From Lelliottia wanjuensis (GTDB taxonomy: Bacteria; Pseudomonadota; Gammaproteobacteria; Enterobacterales; Enterobacteriaceae): a stretch of DNA of 64,000 nucleotides. The DNA lies in NCBI RefSeq assembly GCF_030238365.1, contig NZ_JASSOT010000061.1, positions 124,001 to 188,000 of the forward strand. Reading direction: 5' to 3'. A program made the position numbers and the translations under genes. Below, in pieces: positions 51,892 to 60,451 of the stretch (position 1 is the first letter of the stretch; each line of letters starts with the position of its first letter). The notes under the pieces are model-generated. The model ran no database searches and had not been told where the DNA came from. It worked only from the letters and a program-made list of their open reading frames with translations.

Positions 51892-52119
51892 TTATCTCCG
51901 TTTCATGGCTTCATATGCTTCCGGAAATAGCTGACGGAAATCAGTAAAACTTTCGATAAGATCAAAATCTGGCTTTCCATAGTCTGTAAGAAGCCCCTTT
52001 ACTGGAGTCTCTCCCTCTAACAATAAATCATCAACGAACTTAGTATCCTTTAAGTGATCTGGAACTACACTTTTATCTATGCTTCGCTCTTTCCTATTTT
52101 TACTATTCTCAACACTCAT
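51892..52119 (-). CDS. Small hypothetical protein upstream of the tape-measure-like gene
   Basis: The 75-residue protein starts MSVENSKNRKERSIDKS behind AAGGAATAACAA. It has a basic N-terminus and an acidic, helical C-terminal half (LIESFTDFRQLFPEAYEAMKRR). It ends 2 bp before the tape-measure-like gene. In tailed phages this position is often held by a tail assembly chaperone; I see no sequence proof of that. Confidence 0.55.
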   Translation of the reverse strand: MSVENSKNRKERSIDKSVVPDHLKDTKFVDDLLLEGETPVKGLLTDYGKPDFDLIESFTDFRQLFPEAYEAMKRR

Positions 52120-52469
52120 TTGTTATTCCTTATATAAATAATGGCTCAATTGGCTGTTTATTAAGTATTGACATGAATAAAATTGACTTAAATCAAATAA
52201 AATGAATTTATTTAAACATTCCTAATATCTGTATATTTGATGATACTCATATATAAGGACACATAATTCACCCTCTTTATGTAACCTCACTTAACTTATC
52301 AATATTAAAAGGAATTATCATGACTTCAACTGCTTAAATGCGCATATTTACTCATGCCAATTTACAGCTATAATAGTAGCTAATTACAGCATATTGAAAT
52401 TTAAAATCATGATGAACCATATTTGCTATACCAGAATAATCCTTGATACGTATTATTATAGGTTTTCAA
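52120..52469. promoter_or_regulatory. Divergent AT-rich promoter region
   Basis: This 350-bp gap separates the minus-strand phage-like operon from the plus-strand XRE operon. It is very A+T-rich. TATAAT at 52369-52374 is a credible -10 for the plus operon, and AAATAAA..TTTATTT near 52195-52215 is a dyad. A five-codon frame (ATG at 52320) sits behind AAAAGGAATTATC, possibly a leader or chance. No other gene is supported. Confidence 0.5.
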
Positions 52470-52730
52470 ATGCAAAGAAAAATGACACCTCATGATGTTC
52501 AAGAAAAAATACGTTCGACCTTGAGACTCACCAGAAAAAGATTGAAACTATCACAAAAAGAATTAGCTGATAAATCAGGCGTACCGCTAGGTACTATTAA
52601 AAAGTTTGAACATACAGGTAATATTTCGTTTAGACAATTTATACTGATCTATGCAGCTCTTAATGACATAAGCCAGATAGTTTATTTAACTAGCAGTCAA
52701 GATATTAAAAAACAGCCAACGAACAATTAA
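52470..52730 (+). CDS. XRE-family HTH regulator
   Basis: The 86-residue form starts MQRKMTPHDVQEKIRSTL. A helix-turn-helix is plain in LKLSQKELADKSGVPLGTIKKFEHTGNISF, like Cro/C1-type repressors and HipB. It heads a plus-strand operon and faces the phage-like operon across a shared promoter region, so it may control both. A TTG start at 52443 is possible but has no better ribosome site. Confidence 0.8.
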   Translation: MQRKMTPHDVQEKIRSTLRLTRKRLKLSQKELADKSGVPLGTIKKFEHTGNISFRQFILIYAALNDISQIVYLTSSQDIKKQPTNN

Positions 52731-52772
52731 ATAGATATTAATATCCACAATAAGAAATCGGGATAACATCAA

Positions 52773-53123
52773 ATGAATATAATCAGCTTTGCCAACACTC
52801 GTCCATACGATGTATATAAATGGTCCACAGAATACTTCTTACAGAATGGATGCTCAAAGAATAAAATCCAACTCATTCATCCCAACACCAGATATAACAA
52901 AAGGGCAAAAGTCATTATATGTTGGTTCATTGAAGCCCTCCAGAAGGACATAGAACTTATAAATAAAGAGGATGCTATTATTATCTTAATGGATAACAGA
53001 GAGACTGAACTGGAGAGATATGGGATTTTAATTGCAGATACGCTTAGGCCGAACAAATGTACAGATAAAGCCAGCTTCACATCTATTATATCAAGCGCGT
53101 GTTGCAATTTACCAAAATCATAA
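52773..53123 (+). CDS. Hypothetical protein
   Basis: This 116-residue protein starts MNIISFANTRPYDVYKWSTE and is not recognised. It has alternating hydrophobic strands (AKVIICWFIEAL, DAIIILMDN) that suggest an alpha/beta fold, and a Cys pair near the end. It lies between the XRE gene and the sigma-like gene in the same orientation. Confidence 0.6.
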   Translation: MNIISFANTRPYDVYKWSTEYFLQNGCSKNKIQLIHPNTRYNKRAKVIICWFIEALQKDIELINKEDAIIILMDNRETELERYGILIADTLRPNKCTDKASFTSIISSACCNLPKS

Positions 53124-53190
53124 ATAACTTTTATTCATCTAAAATCATCAATACCACATTCAACAAAATAGTAGAAACCCAGGGTATCTC

Positions 53191-54270
53191 ATGACTCGTA
53201 TTCACCAATTAATCAGGAAGCACCTCAATATTAGAAAAGCATCAGTTCAAGATAAAATAACCGTGGTTAGCCTCGCGTACATACTAAAAGTAGCATCGGC
53301 AAAAGATCTAAATGCTGTAGTTTTACGTTACACAAGTCAGAATGCTTTAGCCTATCGAACAAGCCTCAATCATCATTACGTGATTAAGAATATTAAATTC
53401 TGGTTGTGGTATTGCATATACAGCGGATTGAATGAAGAAGAAGCTGACGAGGCGTCTGATAACTTCGATATCCGTCCTAAAGATTTCCCTCTTTATCACC
53501 TGCTGAAACGGAGTCAATACTGGAAGGCCATTAAACAATTAAGCCTCAGCCAAACAAAAGAAGGTGGATTGCGTTATAAGGCCTGGTCTAGCTTACATCG
53601 GTTTGAGAGTATTATTCAAAAAGTCCTGAAAGAACAAGAGACTTATTTAAAGAAGTATATCCACAAGAAGCTTAAATTCCTAACCTTCAGTGGATATAGC
53701 GATGTTGAAGATATTTATTTTGAATTGCAGTACGCCGGGGTGATGGGTCTTTACAAGATGTATCCTATGTTCGACAGCAGGTTACATCTTACAAATATTT
53801 ATAAAAGGTCAATTCAAAATTTTGGGTGCAACCAGATTAAGCACCATACGACACAGGGACGTTCAGTACTAGACAGGCAAGCAGACGGTACATTCCAGAG
53901 CAGAAAGGTATCACTTGATTCATTAATGTCTGTAGATTCAACTATTGAAGGTGACTACAGCTTATCAGGTGAAGACGAAGACACAAACGCGCTATCCTAT
54001 GAAGATATTAACAATAAATTAGCTGTCCGAAAAGCACTGGCCAAAGTTACACATAAAGAGAAGCGGTTATTGGTTCTTTTAAAAGGAAACTATGATAAAG
54101 GGTTTTCATCATATCTACATAAGAACGGTCACAGTGACTCAGACGAATTATTCGACAAGATGCTCAAGTCAGGAATTCATAAATATGTAAATCTCGCAGC
54201 CAAATATCTAAAGATGAGTGTCTATGATGCTCACTCTTGTCTTATAAAATTAAGAGCAGTCGTTCAGTAA
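53191..54270 (+). CDS. Putative sigma-factor-like protein
   Basis: The 359-residue protein looks like a divergent sigma-70 family member. SDVEDIYFELQYAGVMGLYK followed by MYPMFDSRLHLTNIYKRSIQ and NFGCNQIKHHTTQGRSVL resembles region 2 (GL-x-K-x(4)-FD and an I-x(3)-R-based recognition helix) and the start of region 3. The C-terminal end (AAKYLKMSVYDAHSCLIKLRAV) could be a region 4 HTH. The N-terminal 170 residues are basic and not recognised. It is probably a late-gene or element-specific transcription factor. The call rests on pattern only. Confidence 0.45.
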   Translation: MTRIHQLIRKHLNIRKASVQDKITVVSLAYILKVASAKDLNAVVLRYTSQNALAYRTSLNHHYVIKNIKFWLWYCIYSGLNEEEADEASDNFDIRPKDFPLYHLLKRSQYWKAIKQLSLSQTKEGGLRYKAWSSLHRFESIIQKVLKEQETYLKKYIHKKLKFLTFSGYSDVEDIYFELQYAGVMGLYKMYPMFDSRLHLTNIYKRSIQNFGCNQIKHHTTQGRSVLDRQADGTFQSRKVSLDSLMSVDSTIEGDYSLSGEDEDTNALSYEDINNKLAVRKALAKVTHKEKRLLVLLKGNYDKGFSSYLHKNGHSDSDELFDKMLKSGIHKYVNLAAKYLKMSVYDAHSCLIKLRAVVQ

Positions 54271-54310
54271 CCATTAAAAATCACACTAATATTATTAAAT
54301 AGAGGATGCT

Positions 54311-54730
54311 ATGCAACCCACCTTATTTGTAGTTGGAACATTAGCTGATATTAATTTCGTCCATACCATTCTTGAAGCTATTGACTTTAATGTTACAGCC
54401 AGCAATCTTTATAAGATTAATAAAATACGATACAAACATATTAATAATGAAGAAAAACACGAAGTATGTCACATTGATAAAGATGTCAAATTGCAAGGAT
54501 GTATATTTGCATTGCCTACCGGTCACGATTTTAACATCATGAAAGAATTAATTGTGTTGAATCTTGAAATGCAATGCACAGATCGAAAGCATAAAATTAA
54601 GTTTTACTATAACATAGCACAAATAGATAAACTCTCAGATATTATACAGTTCAGATCAGGTGATGCTACATTCAGCAGTTTCCTTAAAACTTGCAGTCAA
54701 TATAATACACTAATACAAGATTATAAATAA
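54311..54730 (+). CDS. Hypothetical protein
   Basis: This 139-residue protein starts MQPTLFVVGTLADINFVHTI behind GAGG. It is not recognised. The early segment LFVVGTLADINFV resembles the first strand and loop of an alpha/beta fold. It is the last gene of the plus-strand operon, 40 bp after the sigma-like gene, and ends at a large bidirectional hairpin. Confidence 0.55.
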   Translation: MQPTLFVVGTLADINFVHTILEAIDFNVTASNLYKINKIRYKHINNEEKHEVCHIDKDVKLQGCIFALPTGHDFNIMKELIVLNLEMQCTDRKHKIKFYYNIAQIDKLSDIIQFRSGDATFSSFLKTCSQYNTLIQDYK

Positions 54731-54781
54731 TCATCAAGATTCATTATTGCCATAGCCTATAATCTGACTATAATAGATGCG

Positions 54782-54833
54782 CTTCCACTTTTCACTGTAA
54801 GGGTTGGTTTGTTACTGGAGTGATTAGTGGAAG
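54782..54833. terminator. Long imperfect hairpin between convergent operons
   Basis: CTTCCACTTTTCACT (54782-54796) pairs with AGTGATTAGTGGAAG (54819-54833) with two mismatches, and inner GTAA/TTAC extends the stem. It sits between the convergent ends of the hypothetical gene and the polymerase-like gene and probably terminates both. Confidence 0.6.
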
Positions 54834-54840
54834 TAACAAC

Positions 54841-56325
54841 TCAATATTTCCTCACAAGTTTAAGATATGGATGTTTCCACTCCTTTTCAATATTCAGCTT
54901 CCGGTTACTAACAAACCCATCGTGTTCCAATGCACACACACCTGAATGGGTTCTTACATAATCATACACAGCCCTACTTTCTAACCCTTGAATCATATGA
55001 GCCAGTAGTTTCCTGCGCATCTGCTGTGGTTGTCGTTTGACTCCAGGTTCTTTATAAGTACAGTTAAAATTCTGACCTACTGCATTTCTTACACACAGGC
55101 CATATCGGTTTGTTTTTCCTGTCGAACAATAATGATTTACCAGCTTTGTCAAAGCTTTTCGCAAGGGTTTCATAAAAATCCTCCACTGCTCAAGAACTGT
55201 CCTGCATTTATCCTCACCAAGAAACTTATTTAATTTTTTAAACACAGATGCTTTAGGGGATAAACTGACAGTCCCTGCATTAAAAATGGTTGCAAATCTG
55301 ATCTCCTTTGCATGTTCCTCTTCAACCTCCAATTTATTTATAATATAATCTGTATCTAATCGCTTCAGGCATTTATCTGAAATCCCTATTTTATTAAATT
55401 CATGCCTCAGGATCTCAAGCTGACAACTTTTTATATCATAATTATAAGCAGATTCTAGACATGCCTTTTTCATATTGCCCGGAAGATATTGATATCCCGT
55501 ACCTACTTCAAATGATCGCCCCCCTAGCTTTGCTGATTTATAAGCTTGTTTATACTTTACTATCAATGGTTCCAAAGAAACGATTTGTGATTCAACAGAG
55601 CAAAGGTGTGATATAAAATTATAATAATACCCCATGTTGACAGGGGTTGGATTCTGATTGCAATAATCCATCAAAGCATCTATGTTAATTGATATATATC
55701 CTATACTGTAATATACTTCCTTCAAAACATCCCTGAAGGATGAATCTTTAACATTTCGCTCAGATGTCATATGTTTAATCTTTTGTTTTCCTACATTATT
55801 ATTTAATATGTCATTTAGTTTTTTTATACAACCCCGCTTATTATAAATATCAGTCAAGTATGTATATCGGTCATCTTTAGATAAATATTCCTCTCGTTCT
55901 TCAGGAAAGAGTTGAGCCAAAAAACCCTTTGATAAGGAAAACTCCCTACATTTTCTTGTGCAGTAATCATTTTCGATAATTTTAATTACCCCTTCTTTTG
56001 CTAACTCCTCAAGAGCTCTGTCAAAGGGTAAATTTCTGGATTGTTTGAATACTTCTGGCGCAACATCTATGCCTAGTTCATAAGGGAACGGTACAGAATA
56101 TGTCCATTCTTTATCACCTTTAAACCTTGCTCTCTTCTTTGTGTTTCTACTCACCGTGGCACTACAGATCAGATGCTGAAGAAAATATGCAATAGCCGAG
56201 TAGTATTTTCTTTTATCACACGCTTTCCTGCGGTTTGCAATAGGGATACTGAAAATTATACGCTTATATGCAGTTAATGTTCTATCTGTAACTAAGATAT
56301 TTTTCTCTGTGCTATATGGTTTCAT
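54841..56325 (-). CDS. Palm-domain polymerase-like protein
   Basis: The 494-residue protein has features of family A / T7-RNA-polymerase-like single-subunit polymerases. A motif A-like block SAYNYDIKSCQLEIL holds Asp297; a motif B-like block HAKEIRFATIFNAGTVS follows (Lys340 onwards); and HMIQGLESRAVYDYVRTHSG with ALEHDGFVS gives motif C (HDG, Asp469). Both catalytic Asp are present. The first 250 residues are basic and unrecognised. Whether it makes DNA, RNA or primers is unknown. A decayed relative lies at 45846-46118. It is monocistronic on the minus strand, convergent with the sigma-like operon. Confidence 0.5.
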   Translation of the reverse strand: MKPYSTEKNILVTDRTLTAYKRIIFSIPIANRRKACDKRKYYSAIAYFLQHLICSATVSRNTKKRARFKGDKEWTYSVPFPYELGIDVAPEVFKQSRNLPFDRALEELAKEGVIKIIENDYCTRKCREFSLSKGFLAQLFPEEREEYLSKDDRYTYLTDIYNKRGCIKKLNDILNNNVGKQKIKHMTSERNVKDSSFRDVLKEVYYSIGYISINIDALMDYCNQNPTPVNMGYYYNFISHLCSVESQIVSLEPLIVKYKQAYKSAKLGGRSFEVGTGYQYLPGNMKKACLESAYNYDIKSCQLEILRHEFNKIGISDKCLKRLDTDYIINKLEVEEEHAKEIRFATIFNAGTVSLSPKASVFKKLNKFLGEDKCRTVLEQWRIFMKPLRKALTKLVNHYCSTGKTNRYGLCVRNAVGQNFNCTYKEPGVKRQPQQMRRKLLAHMIQGLESRAVYDYVRTHSGVCALEHDGFVSNRKLNIEKEWKHPYLKLVRKY

Positions 56326-56903
56326 AATAAATTCTCATTGTTTATTTATTTTTACAACAAGAACTTATTGATATTTCTGCAAATAATAGCTAGACGCGGT
56401 TTTTGATAGCTAACTCAAAAACCTGATTTTTTAAATTAACCGTATCCAGAGCATTATCTTTATATAGAAATGCATGTTATATAAGGTCTATAAAGAGACA
56501 TATGTATTATTATATATCTGAGTTTTACCAGACTATAGCCATATATATATCATGCTCGCTGATAGCACCTGGGTGCGATGATATGATATATTTTTTTTTG
56601 TGCTTCTTTTTTTGCACCCTTCCTGATTCTGAGCACTTTCTGAGGGATGACGGCGTTACTGGATTACCGCTTGCCTTTTGGAATTATTAAAGAAAGCATT
56701 GAAGATGTGAGACAGAGCTTTGTAGTCGACAGATTCATCGGTCAATCAAATCTGTAATAATGTACTTAGAAGGTTTTAGCCGCAGATAACTGACGGCTTT
56801 GCGCCGATTCAGTGGGTTTATTTTCCAGTAGAGCGATAATTCATCACCAATTTACTAAAAATTTGCCATGACTTGTACTCATTCTTGTCAATGATATCTT
56901 GAA
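56326..56903. other. 578-bp gap between polymerase-like and retron genes
   Basis: This stretch is mostly AT-rich with long T-runs (56588-56596, 56606-56613). GGGTGC/GCACCC flank the T-runs and AGCCG/CGGCT (about 56779-56800) makes a small stem. A 62-codon plus frame at 56502 is hydrophobic and T-driven and I do not call it. The part at 56635-56690 is less AT-rich and might be a remnant. It presumably holds the promoter of the polymerase-like gene and the end signal of the retron. Confidence 0.5.
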
Positions 56904-58592
56904 TCAAAGATTAAAATTCTGATTTACCTTCTTTTGATAATGCAGGATAACATCATTGAATAAGTCGATTATTTTTTTAAAATTAGAAAAATCAATTTCC
57001 TTATGATTTTGCTTTACAATTATCTCCGCAAACTTTCTTTTTCCATAATGCTGTTCTTTATCAAATTTATTCTCAGCCGTGAAAGTTTTACTACCAAGCG
57101 TCTTCGAGAGTGTCTTACTATCAAAGAAATCCTCTATTTTTGACTCTTTCTTATCACCAATAAGCGGTGTTTTTACTATATAAAGGTTCTCACACACATA
57201 AGTAAATCCGTCACAAACTTCTCTGAAGTCGCTAAAATCACGGTTTATAATGCCATCTATACTACTTGAACCACTATCATTATCTAGTAATACTATTACA
57301 GGAAATACCTTTGGCGGGGAAGTGTATCTCCTCATTGACTGCCGATATGTTTTAATAAATTTTATGTTATTGCCTGTCCCATCTGTTATATCCAACAGTT
57401 TTCCCAATGTCCGGGTCTGCTTATAGATGGATAAATCTAATCTTTTTTTGGCTCCTTTTCTAATCAATTGAAGTTCAGGATAGCTATCAACAAGGCTCTG
57501 GAAAGCATATTTCAGATATATATTATCTGTTTCTCCTTCACATATGATGATCGTGCTTTTATTTGCAGCAAAGTTTTTATAGAACAAAAAAGAAGCATAC
57601 ATCCTTTCGAAAGAATCATGCTGAGATATATGTTTACACCCGCGTGTACCATTAACACCTGCTCTGATATTATATATAAAACTGAGCATACCATTTAGTC
57701 TTTCTAAACTGACATTCTCTTTTTTACCATCAATAGAAATAAAAGCAGTATTGATCTTAAAGAAACTATCTGCCATTGCGCGTACAAGATGCTTCACTTC
57801 ACTTTTCACGCTTACCTTTTGATTAACAACTAATCCTGTGACATCTTGTCGTGAATTACTTAATTGTATCCTCGTCTTGCTATCATTAACTTTAAATCCT
57901 GCTCTATCGATCTCATTCCTTAATTTTTTACCAATAATGATCTGTATGTCATTGATGCTTGCAATTGATTCAGGGAAGGTTTTCTGATTGGTGGAAAATG
58001 TAATATCATCAACATAGCGAGTATAAAAACATTTATTCCTTTTAGCCAAGGAACTAAGTTTTACATCTAATATTTGACCTATTAGATTAGATATTATCGG
58101 TGAACAAGGACTTCCCTGAGGGAGTTTATTTTCATTGCAAGCTATTTGAGCAATAACGGATGCAACCTTTTCTGTTAATGCAAAGTTCTTATTGTAAATA
58201 AAATACCCTCTAACTCTACCAAAGTTAATGGTATCGAAAAAATTTTCAAGATCTATATTTAGAACTAGGTTTTTATTCTTATGCTTATAGGCATTCGTAA
58301 GAATGGATTTACCCTTAACAAAGCCATGTGCTGAAGTTTCAGTTTCCCTATCTTTACTAATCTGGTCAACACATTCCTGTAACCCCTTGGCAAGTCGTTT
58401 CTGGAGTTCTTTGAGTTTTCGTTCAGGAGCAGTAATACACCGATCTTCTCCACTTTTCTTTTTTATCTTAAATGTATTATATTTTACCTTACTTTTATAT
58501 ATCGTATAGGTTAATGCGGCAGGAGAACAACCAAGAATATGGGCAACATCAGATATGTTCTTAGCTTGTTTTAATTTTGTCAAAAATGACAT
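56904..58592 (-). CDS. Retron reverse transcriptase fused to TOPRIM (Ec67/Eco2-like)
   Basis: The RT makes the branched msDNA from the adjacent non-coding RNA; the TOPRIM part is the probable effector in antiphage defence. The 562-residue form starts MSFLTKLKQAKN behind AAAGG; an upstream in-frame Met at 58655 lies inside the ncRNA. RT motifs: retron NAYKH (NAxxH), IDLENFFDTI, LPQGSPCSPIISNL, catalytic YVDD in YTRYVDDITFS, and the retron VTG in RQDVTGLVVN. TOPRIM: IICEGETDNIYLKYA (Glu) and VIVLLDNDSG (DxD). The order and length match the Ec67 RT. Confidence 0.94.
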   Translation of the reverse strand: MSFLTKLKQAKNISDVAHILGCSPAALTYTIYKSKVKYNTFKIKKKSGEDRCITAPERKLKELQKRLAKGLQECVDQISKDRETETSAHGFVKGKSILTNAYKHKNKNLVLNIDLENFFDTINFGRVRGYFIYNKNFALTEKVASVIAQIACNENKLPQGSPCSPIISNLIGQILDVKLSSLAKRNKCFYTRYVDDITFSTNQKTFPESIASINDIQIIIGKKLRNEIDRAGFKVNDSKTRIQLSNSRQDVTGLVVNQKVSVKSEVKHLVRAMADSFFKINTAFISIDGKKENVSLERLNGMLSFIYNIRAGVNGTRGCKHISQHDSFERMYASFLFYKNFAANKSTIIICEGETDNIYLKYAFQSLVDSYPELQLIRKGAKKRLDLSIYKQTRTLGKLLDITDGTGNNIKFIKTYRQSMRRYTSPPKVFPVIVLLDNDSGSSSIDGIINRDFSDFREVCDGFTYVCENLYIVKTPLIGDKKESKIEDFFDSKTLSKTLGSKTFTAENKFDKEQHYGKRKFAEIIVKQNHKEIDFSNFKKIIDLFNDVILHYQKKVNQNFNL

Positions 58593-58616
58593 GAGCAAAC
58601 CTTTATATAGAGAATA

Positions 58617-58747
58617 GTGGGCACTATAGAAACTCTTTAGCACAGCGTGAGGCATTTACCTCTGGCGTAAAGCATACTTAGGGCGTTGCCTCTAACATTT
58701 TTTTCACATATCACGAAACATGATACAAAATCTATCTATAGGCCCAC
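58617..58747 (-). ncRNA. Candidate retron msr-msd RNA
   Basis: On the minus strand GTGGGCCTATAGA (58747-58735) and TCTATAGTGCCCAC (58630-58617) are complementary with one bulged base, like the a1/a2 repeats that bracket every retron RNA. Inside are a small stem (TATCA/TGATA), then a long hairpin: TTAGAGGCA (58695-58687) with TGCCTC..CTAA (58654-58637, 8-base bulge), fit for the msd. It ends 25 bp before the RT start, as usual. The branching G cannot be fixed by eye. Confidence 0.72.
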
Positions 58748-58864
58748 AGACATCCTAATCAGATCCAGCAATTATTTCAACATGCAGAGTAGCTTATGTC
58801 TTGAGAAGAACATCCTGATATACAGTGATAGATGCAAGTTATGCCACTAAGCAGCGGCTTGAAC

Positions 58865-59911
58865 TTACCTAACTAACAGGCCTAAACGTTTCAGGCACTT
58901 AGTCCACAGCTTCCAAACCTGCTCCTTATCAAATAATTCGATCTTGTGTTTCTCAATGATGCCTTCAATTTTCCTTGAGATACGCCGTGTGTTCTGAGAA
59001 AGCCTCATATGCCGTTTCCATGCATTAAGGGTAAAACTCTTTGGCCTTTCCCGGAAGAACTTATCGATCTCCAAATAGGTATCCAGCCCTGTTTTGTACA
59101 CCTCAAGACGTTCAAACGGATTAGCCATCTTATGCAATTCCTTCAGCATCACAGGCTCTTTCTGCTTACCTTTCTTCCTCTTACTTCCCGGTTTAGCATC
59201 TGGCTTAACACGGGCTTCTATGCGCAAAAACATCGGGTGGTCGTTCAGATTGATCTCCAGCTTCCCATCCACCTCACGGAATTTACGGGTTGATCCAGTG
59301 ATATCAACTTTCTCATAAACCAGCATATGTAGATCAGACCTCACGCTGCCCAAACGAACTCCTGGCAATCCATCTGTACTAAGGTAGCTATCATCTCTGC
59401 GTATCCTCTTGACCCCCCAGATATAGTCATCTAGCCAGCAGCCATAAAGATCCAACGCCACATCGACCTGTGTTATCCATGCGGTTCTTAGCAGAGCCAA
59501 CAGTTCCCCCTTCATGCGGTCATCCAGCCACTTAATTAACTTATCCATTTCTTCTGGTTCCAGATGCTGAGGCCGTATATCAAGACGAACAGCAGCAGCA
59601 TGTTTATTAATAGGGTCAAAATCGATATGTATTAACATGCGGCCATTCTTAAAAATAAGAATCGCCCACCGATAACGATCCGGTCTCTTATCTTTGTGCT
59701 TATTCTTGATTAAGCGAGTTTCATAGTGTTTCCAAGATTTATTCCCTGTATACCTTAACCTCTTGTATAGAAACTTATATAATTTTGATTCTACATTCAC
59801 ATCCAACATGACGGTTATTTTGTCGGCCCGTATTTTCATTTTATGGCCTTCATTGCTATAACCTGCATCTTGAGATCCACAGCGTTCTACGTTCTTTTTG
59901 TTCAGAAGCAT
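58865..59911 (-). CDS. Replication initiator, Rep_trans-like
   Basis: The 348-residue form starts MLLNKKNVERCGSQ behind CAGGA; other possible starts are 59956 and 59842. RWAILIFKNGRMLIHIDFDP and AWITQVDVALDLYG resemble rolling-circle initiators of the Rep_trans class, in which the strand R/T-x-V/I-D-x-A-x-D-x is typical; PMFLRIEARVKP fits the following core strand, and a Tyr-containing segment (ERLEVYKTGLDTYLEI) could carry the nicking Tyr. Function: nicks an origin to start element replication, or acts as a conjugation-like relaxase. It lies between the retron and alpA. Confidence 0.6.
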   Translation of the reverse strand: MLLNKKNVERCGSQDAGYSNEGHKMKIRADKITVMLDVNVESKLYKFLYKRLRYTGNKSWKHYETRLIKNKHKDKRPDRYRWAILIFKNGRMLIHIDFDPINKHAAAVRLDIRPQHLEPEEMDKLIKWLDDRMKGELLALLRTAWITQVDVALDLYGCWLDDYIWGVKRIRRDDSYLSTDGLPGVRLGSVRSDLHMLVYEKVDITGSTRKFREVDGKLEINLNDHPMFLRIEARVKPDAKPGSKRKKGKQKEPVMLKELHKMANPFERLEVYKTGLDTYLEIDKFFRERPKSFTLNAWKRHMRLSQNTRRISRKIEGIIEKHKIELFDKEQVWKLWTKCLKRLGLLVR

Positions 59912-60016
59912 AATAATTCCTGATTTTAAGAAATAGAGAGCCATGCTGATTTTCATAAGCTCCCTATTCAATTTATCTTGTGTTTATAACGGGCTATTAG
60001 AGGAACTAACTTTGAG

Positions 60017-60211
60017 TTACCCAGCCAGTTGTACTTTCTGCAAGTTCTCAATGTGTTGCTCAATCTCATCCAGACGCCATGCAACACGTCGTGCTCCAAT
60101 CTGCACCGGAGCGGGTAACAACCCAGCTTTGATCTGCCGATACACTGTTGCACGTGAAATTGGATAGATTTTCATGAGTTCTTTGAGAGAAATCAGTTGT
60201 ACGTTCTTCAT
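60017..60211 (-). CDS. AlpA-family regulator/excisionase
   Basis: The 64-residue form starts MKNVQLISLKELMKIYPISR, a MerR-like winged HTH of the AlpA family, with ATVYRQIKAGLLPAPVQIGARRVAWRLDEIEQHI in sequence (pieces quoted: ATVYRQIKAGLLPAP, GARRVAWRLDEIE). AlpA proteins activate integrase or excision genes and are typical of P4-like satellites and PICIs. It lies upstream of the initiator gene and next to the palindrome array. A longer start at 60256 has no ribosome site. Confidence 0.92.
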   Translation of the reverse strand: MKNVQLISLKELMKIYPISRATVYRQIKAGLLPAPVQIGARRVAWRLDEIEQHIENLQKVQLAG

Positions 60212-60292
60212 TGCTTTGTGCCTTGAGTTACGTGCAGGAATTGCACGTAGAGGCATTTACAACTTACTGTTTTTCCTTGATTCATGCATTCC

Positions 60293-60419
60293 ATGACGGT
60301 CATTGCTATAAAAAACTCGTTTATGACCGTCATCGCATATATTTTCTTGTGATGACGGTCATAGATAACAATCAATGGGAGGAGTACGCTACCATCCATT
60401 GCGGTACAATGACGGTCAT
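60293..60419. repeat. Four iterated ATGACSGTCAT palindromes
   Basis: The 11-bp dyad ATGACGGTCAT or its complement ATGACCGTCAT occurs at 60293-60303, 60323-60333, 60352-60362 and 60409-60419. Start-to-start spacings are 30, 29 and 57 bp, close to multiples of about 29. The first and last copies share the longer ATGACGGTCATTGC. They fill the divergent promoter region between alpA and the 174-residue gene and may be operators or replication iterons. Confidence 0.88.
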
Positions 60420-60451
60420 TGCCTCATAAACCAAAAGTTGCAGGGAGACGT

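Noticed and set aside
56502-56690. 62-codon plus-strand frame rich in Phe, Tyr and Cys
   Set aside because: It is produced by AT-rich DNA with T-runs and has no conserved feature.
40055-58592. PtuAB-like pair as the effector of the retron (as in Ec78-type retrons)
   Set aside because: They are 14 kb apart and in different operons, and this RT already has its own TOPRIM domain as in Ec67.
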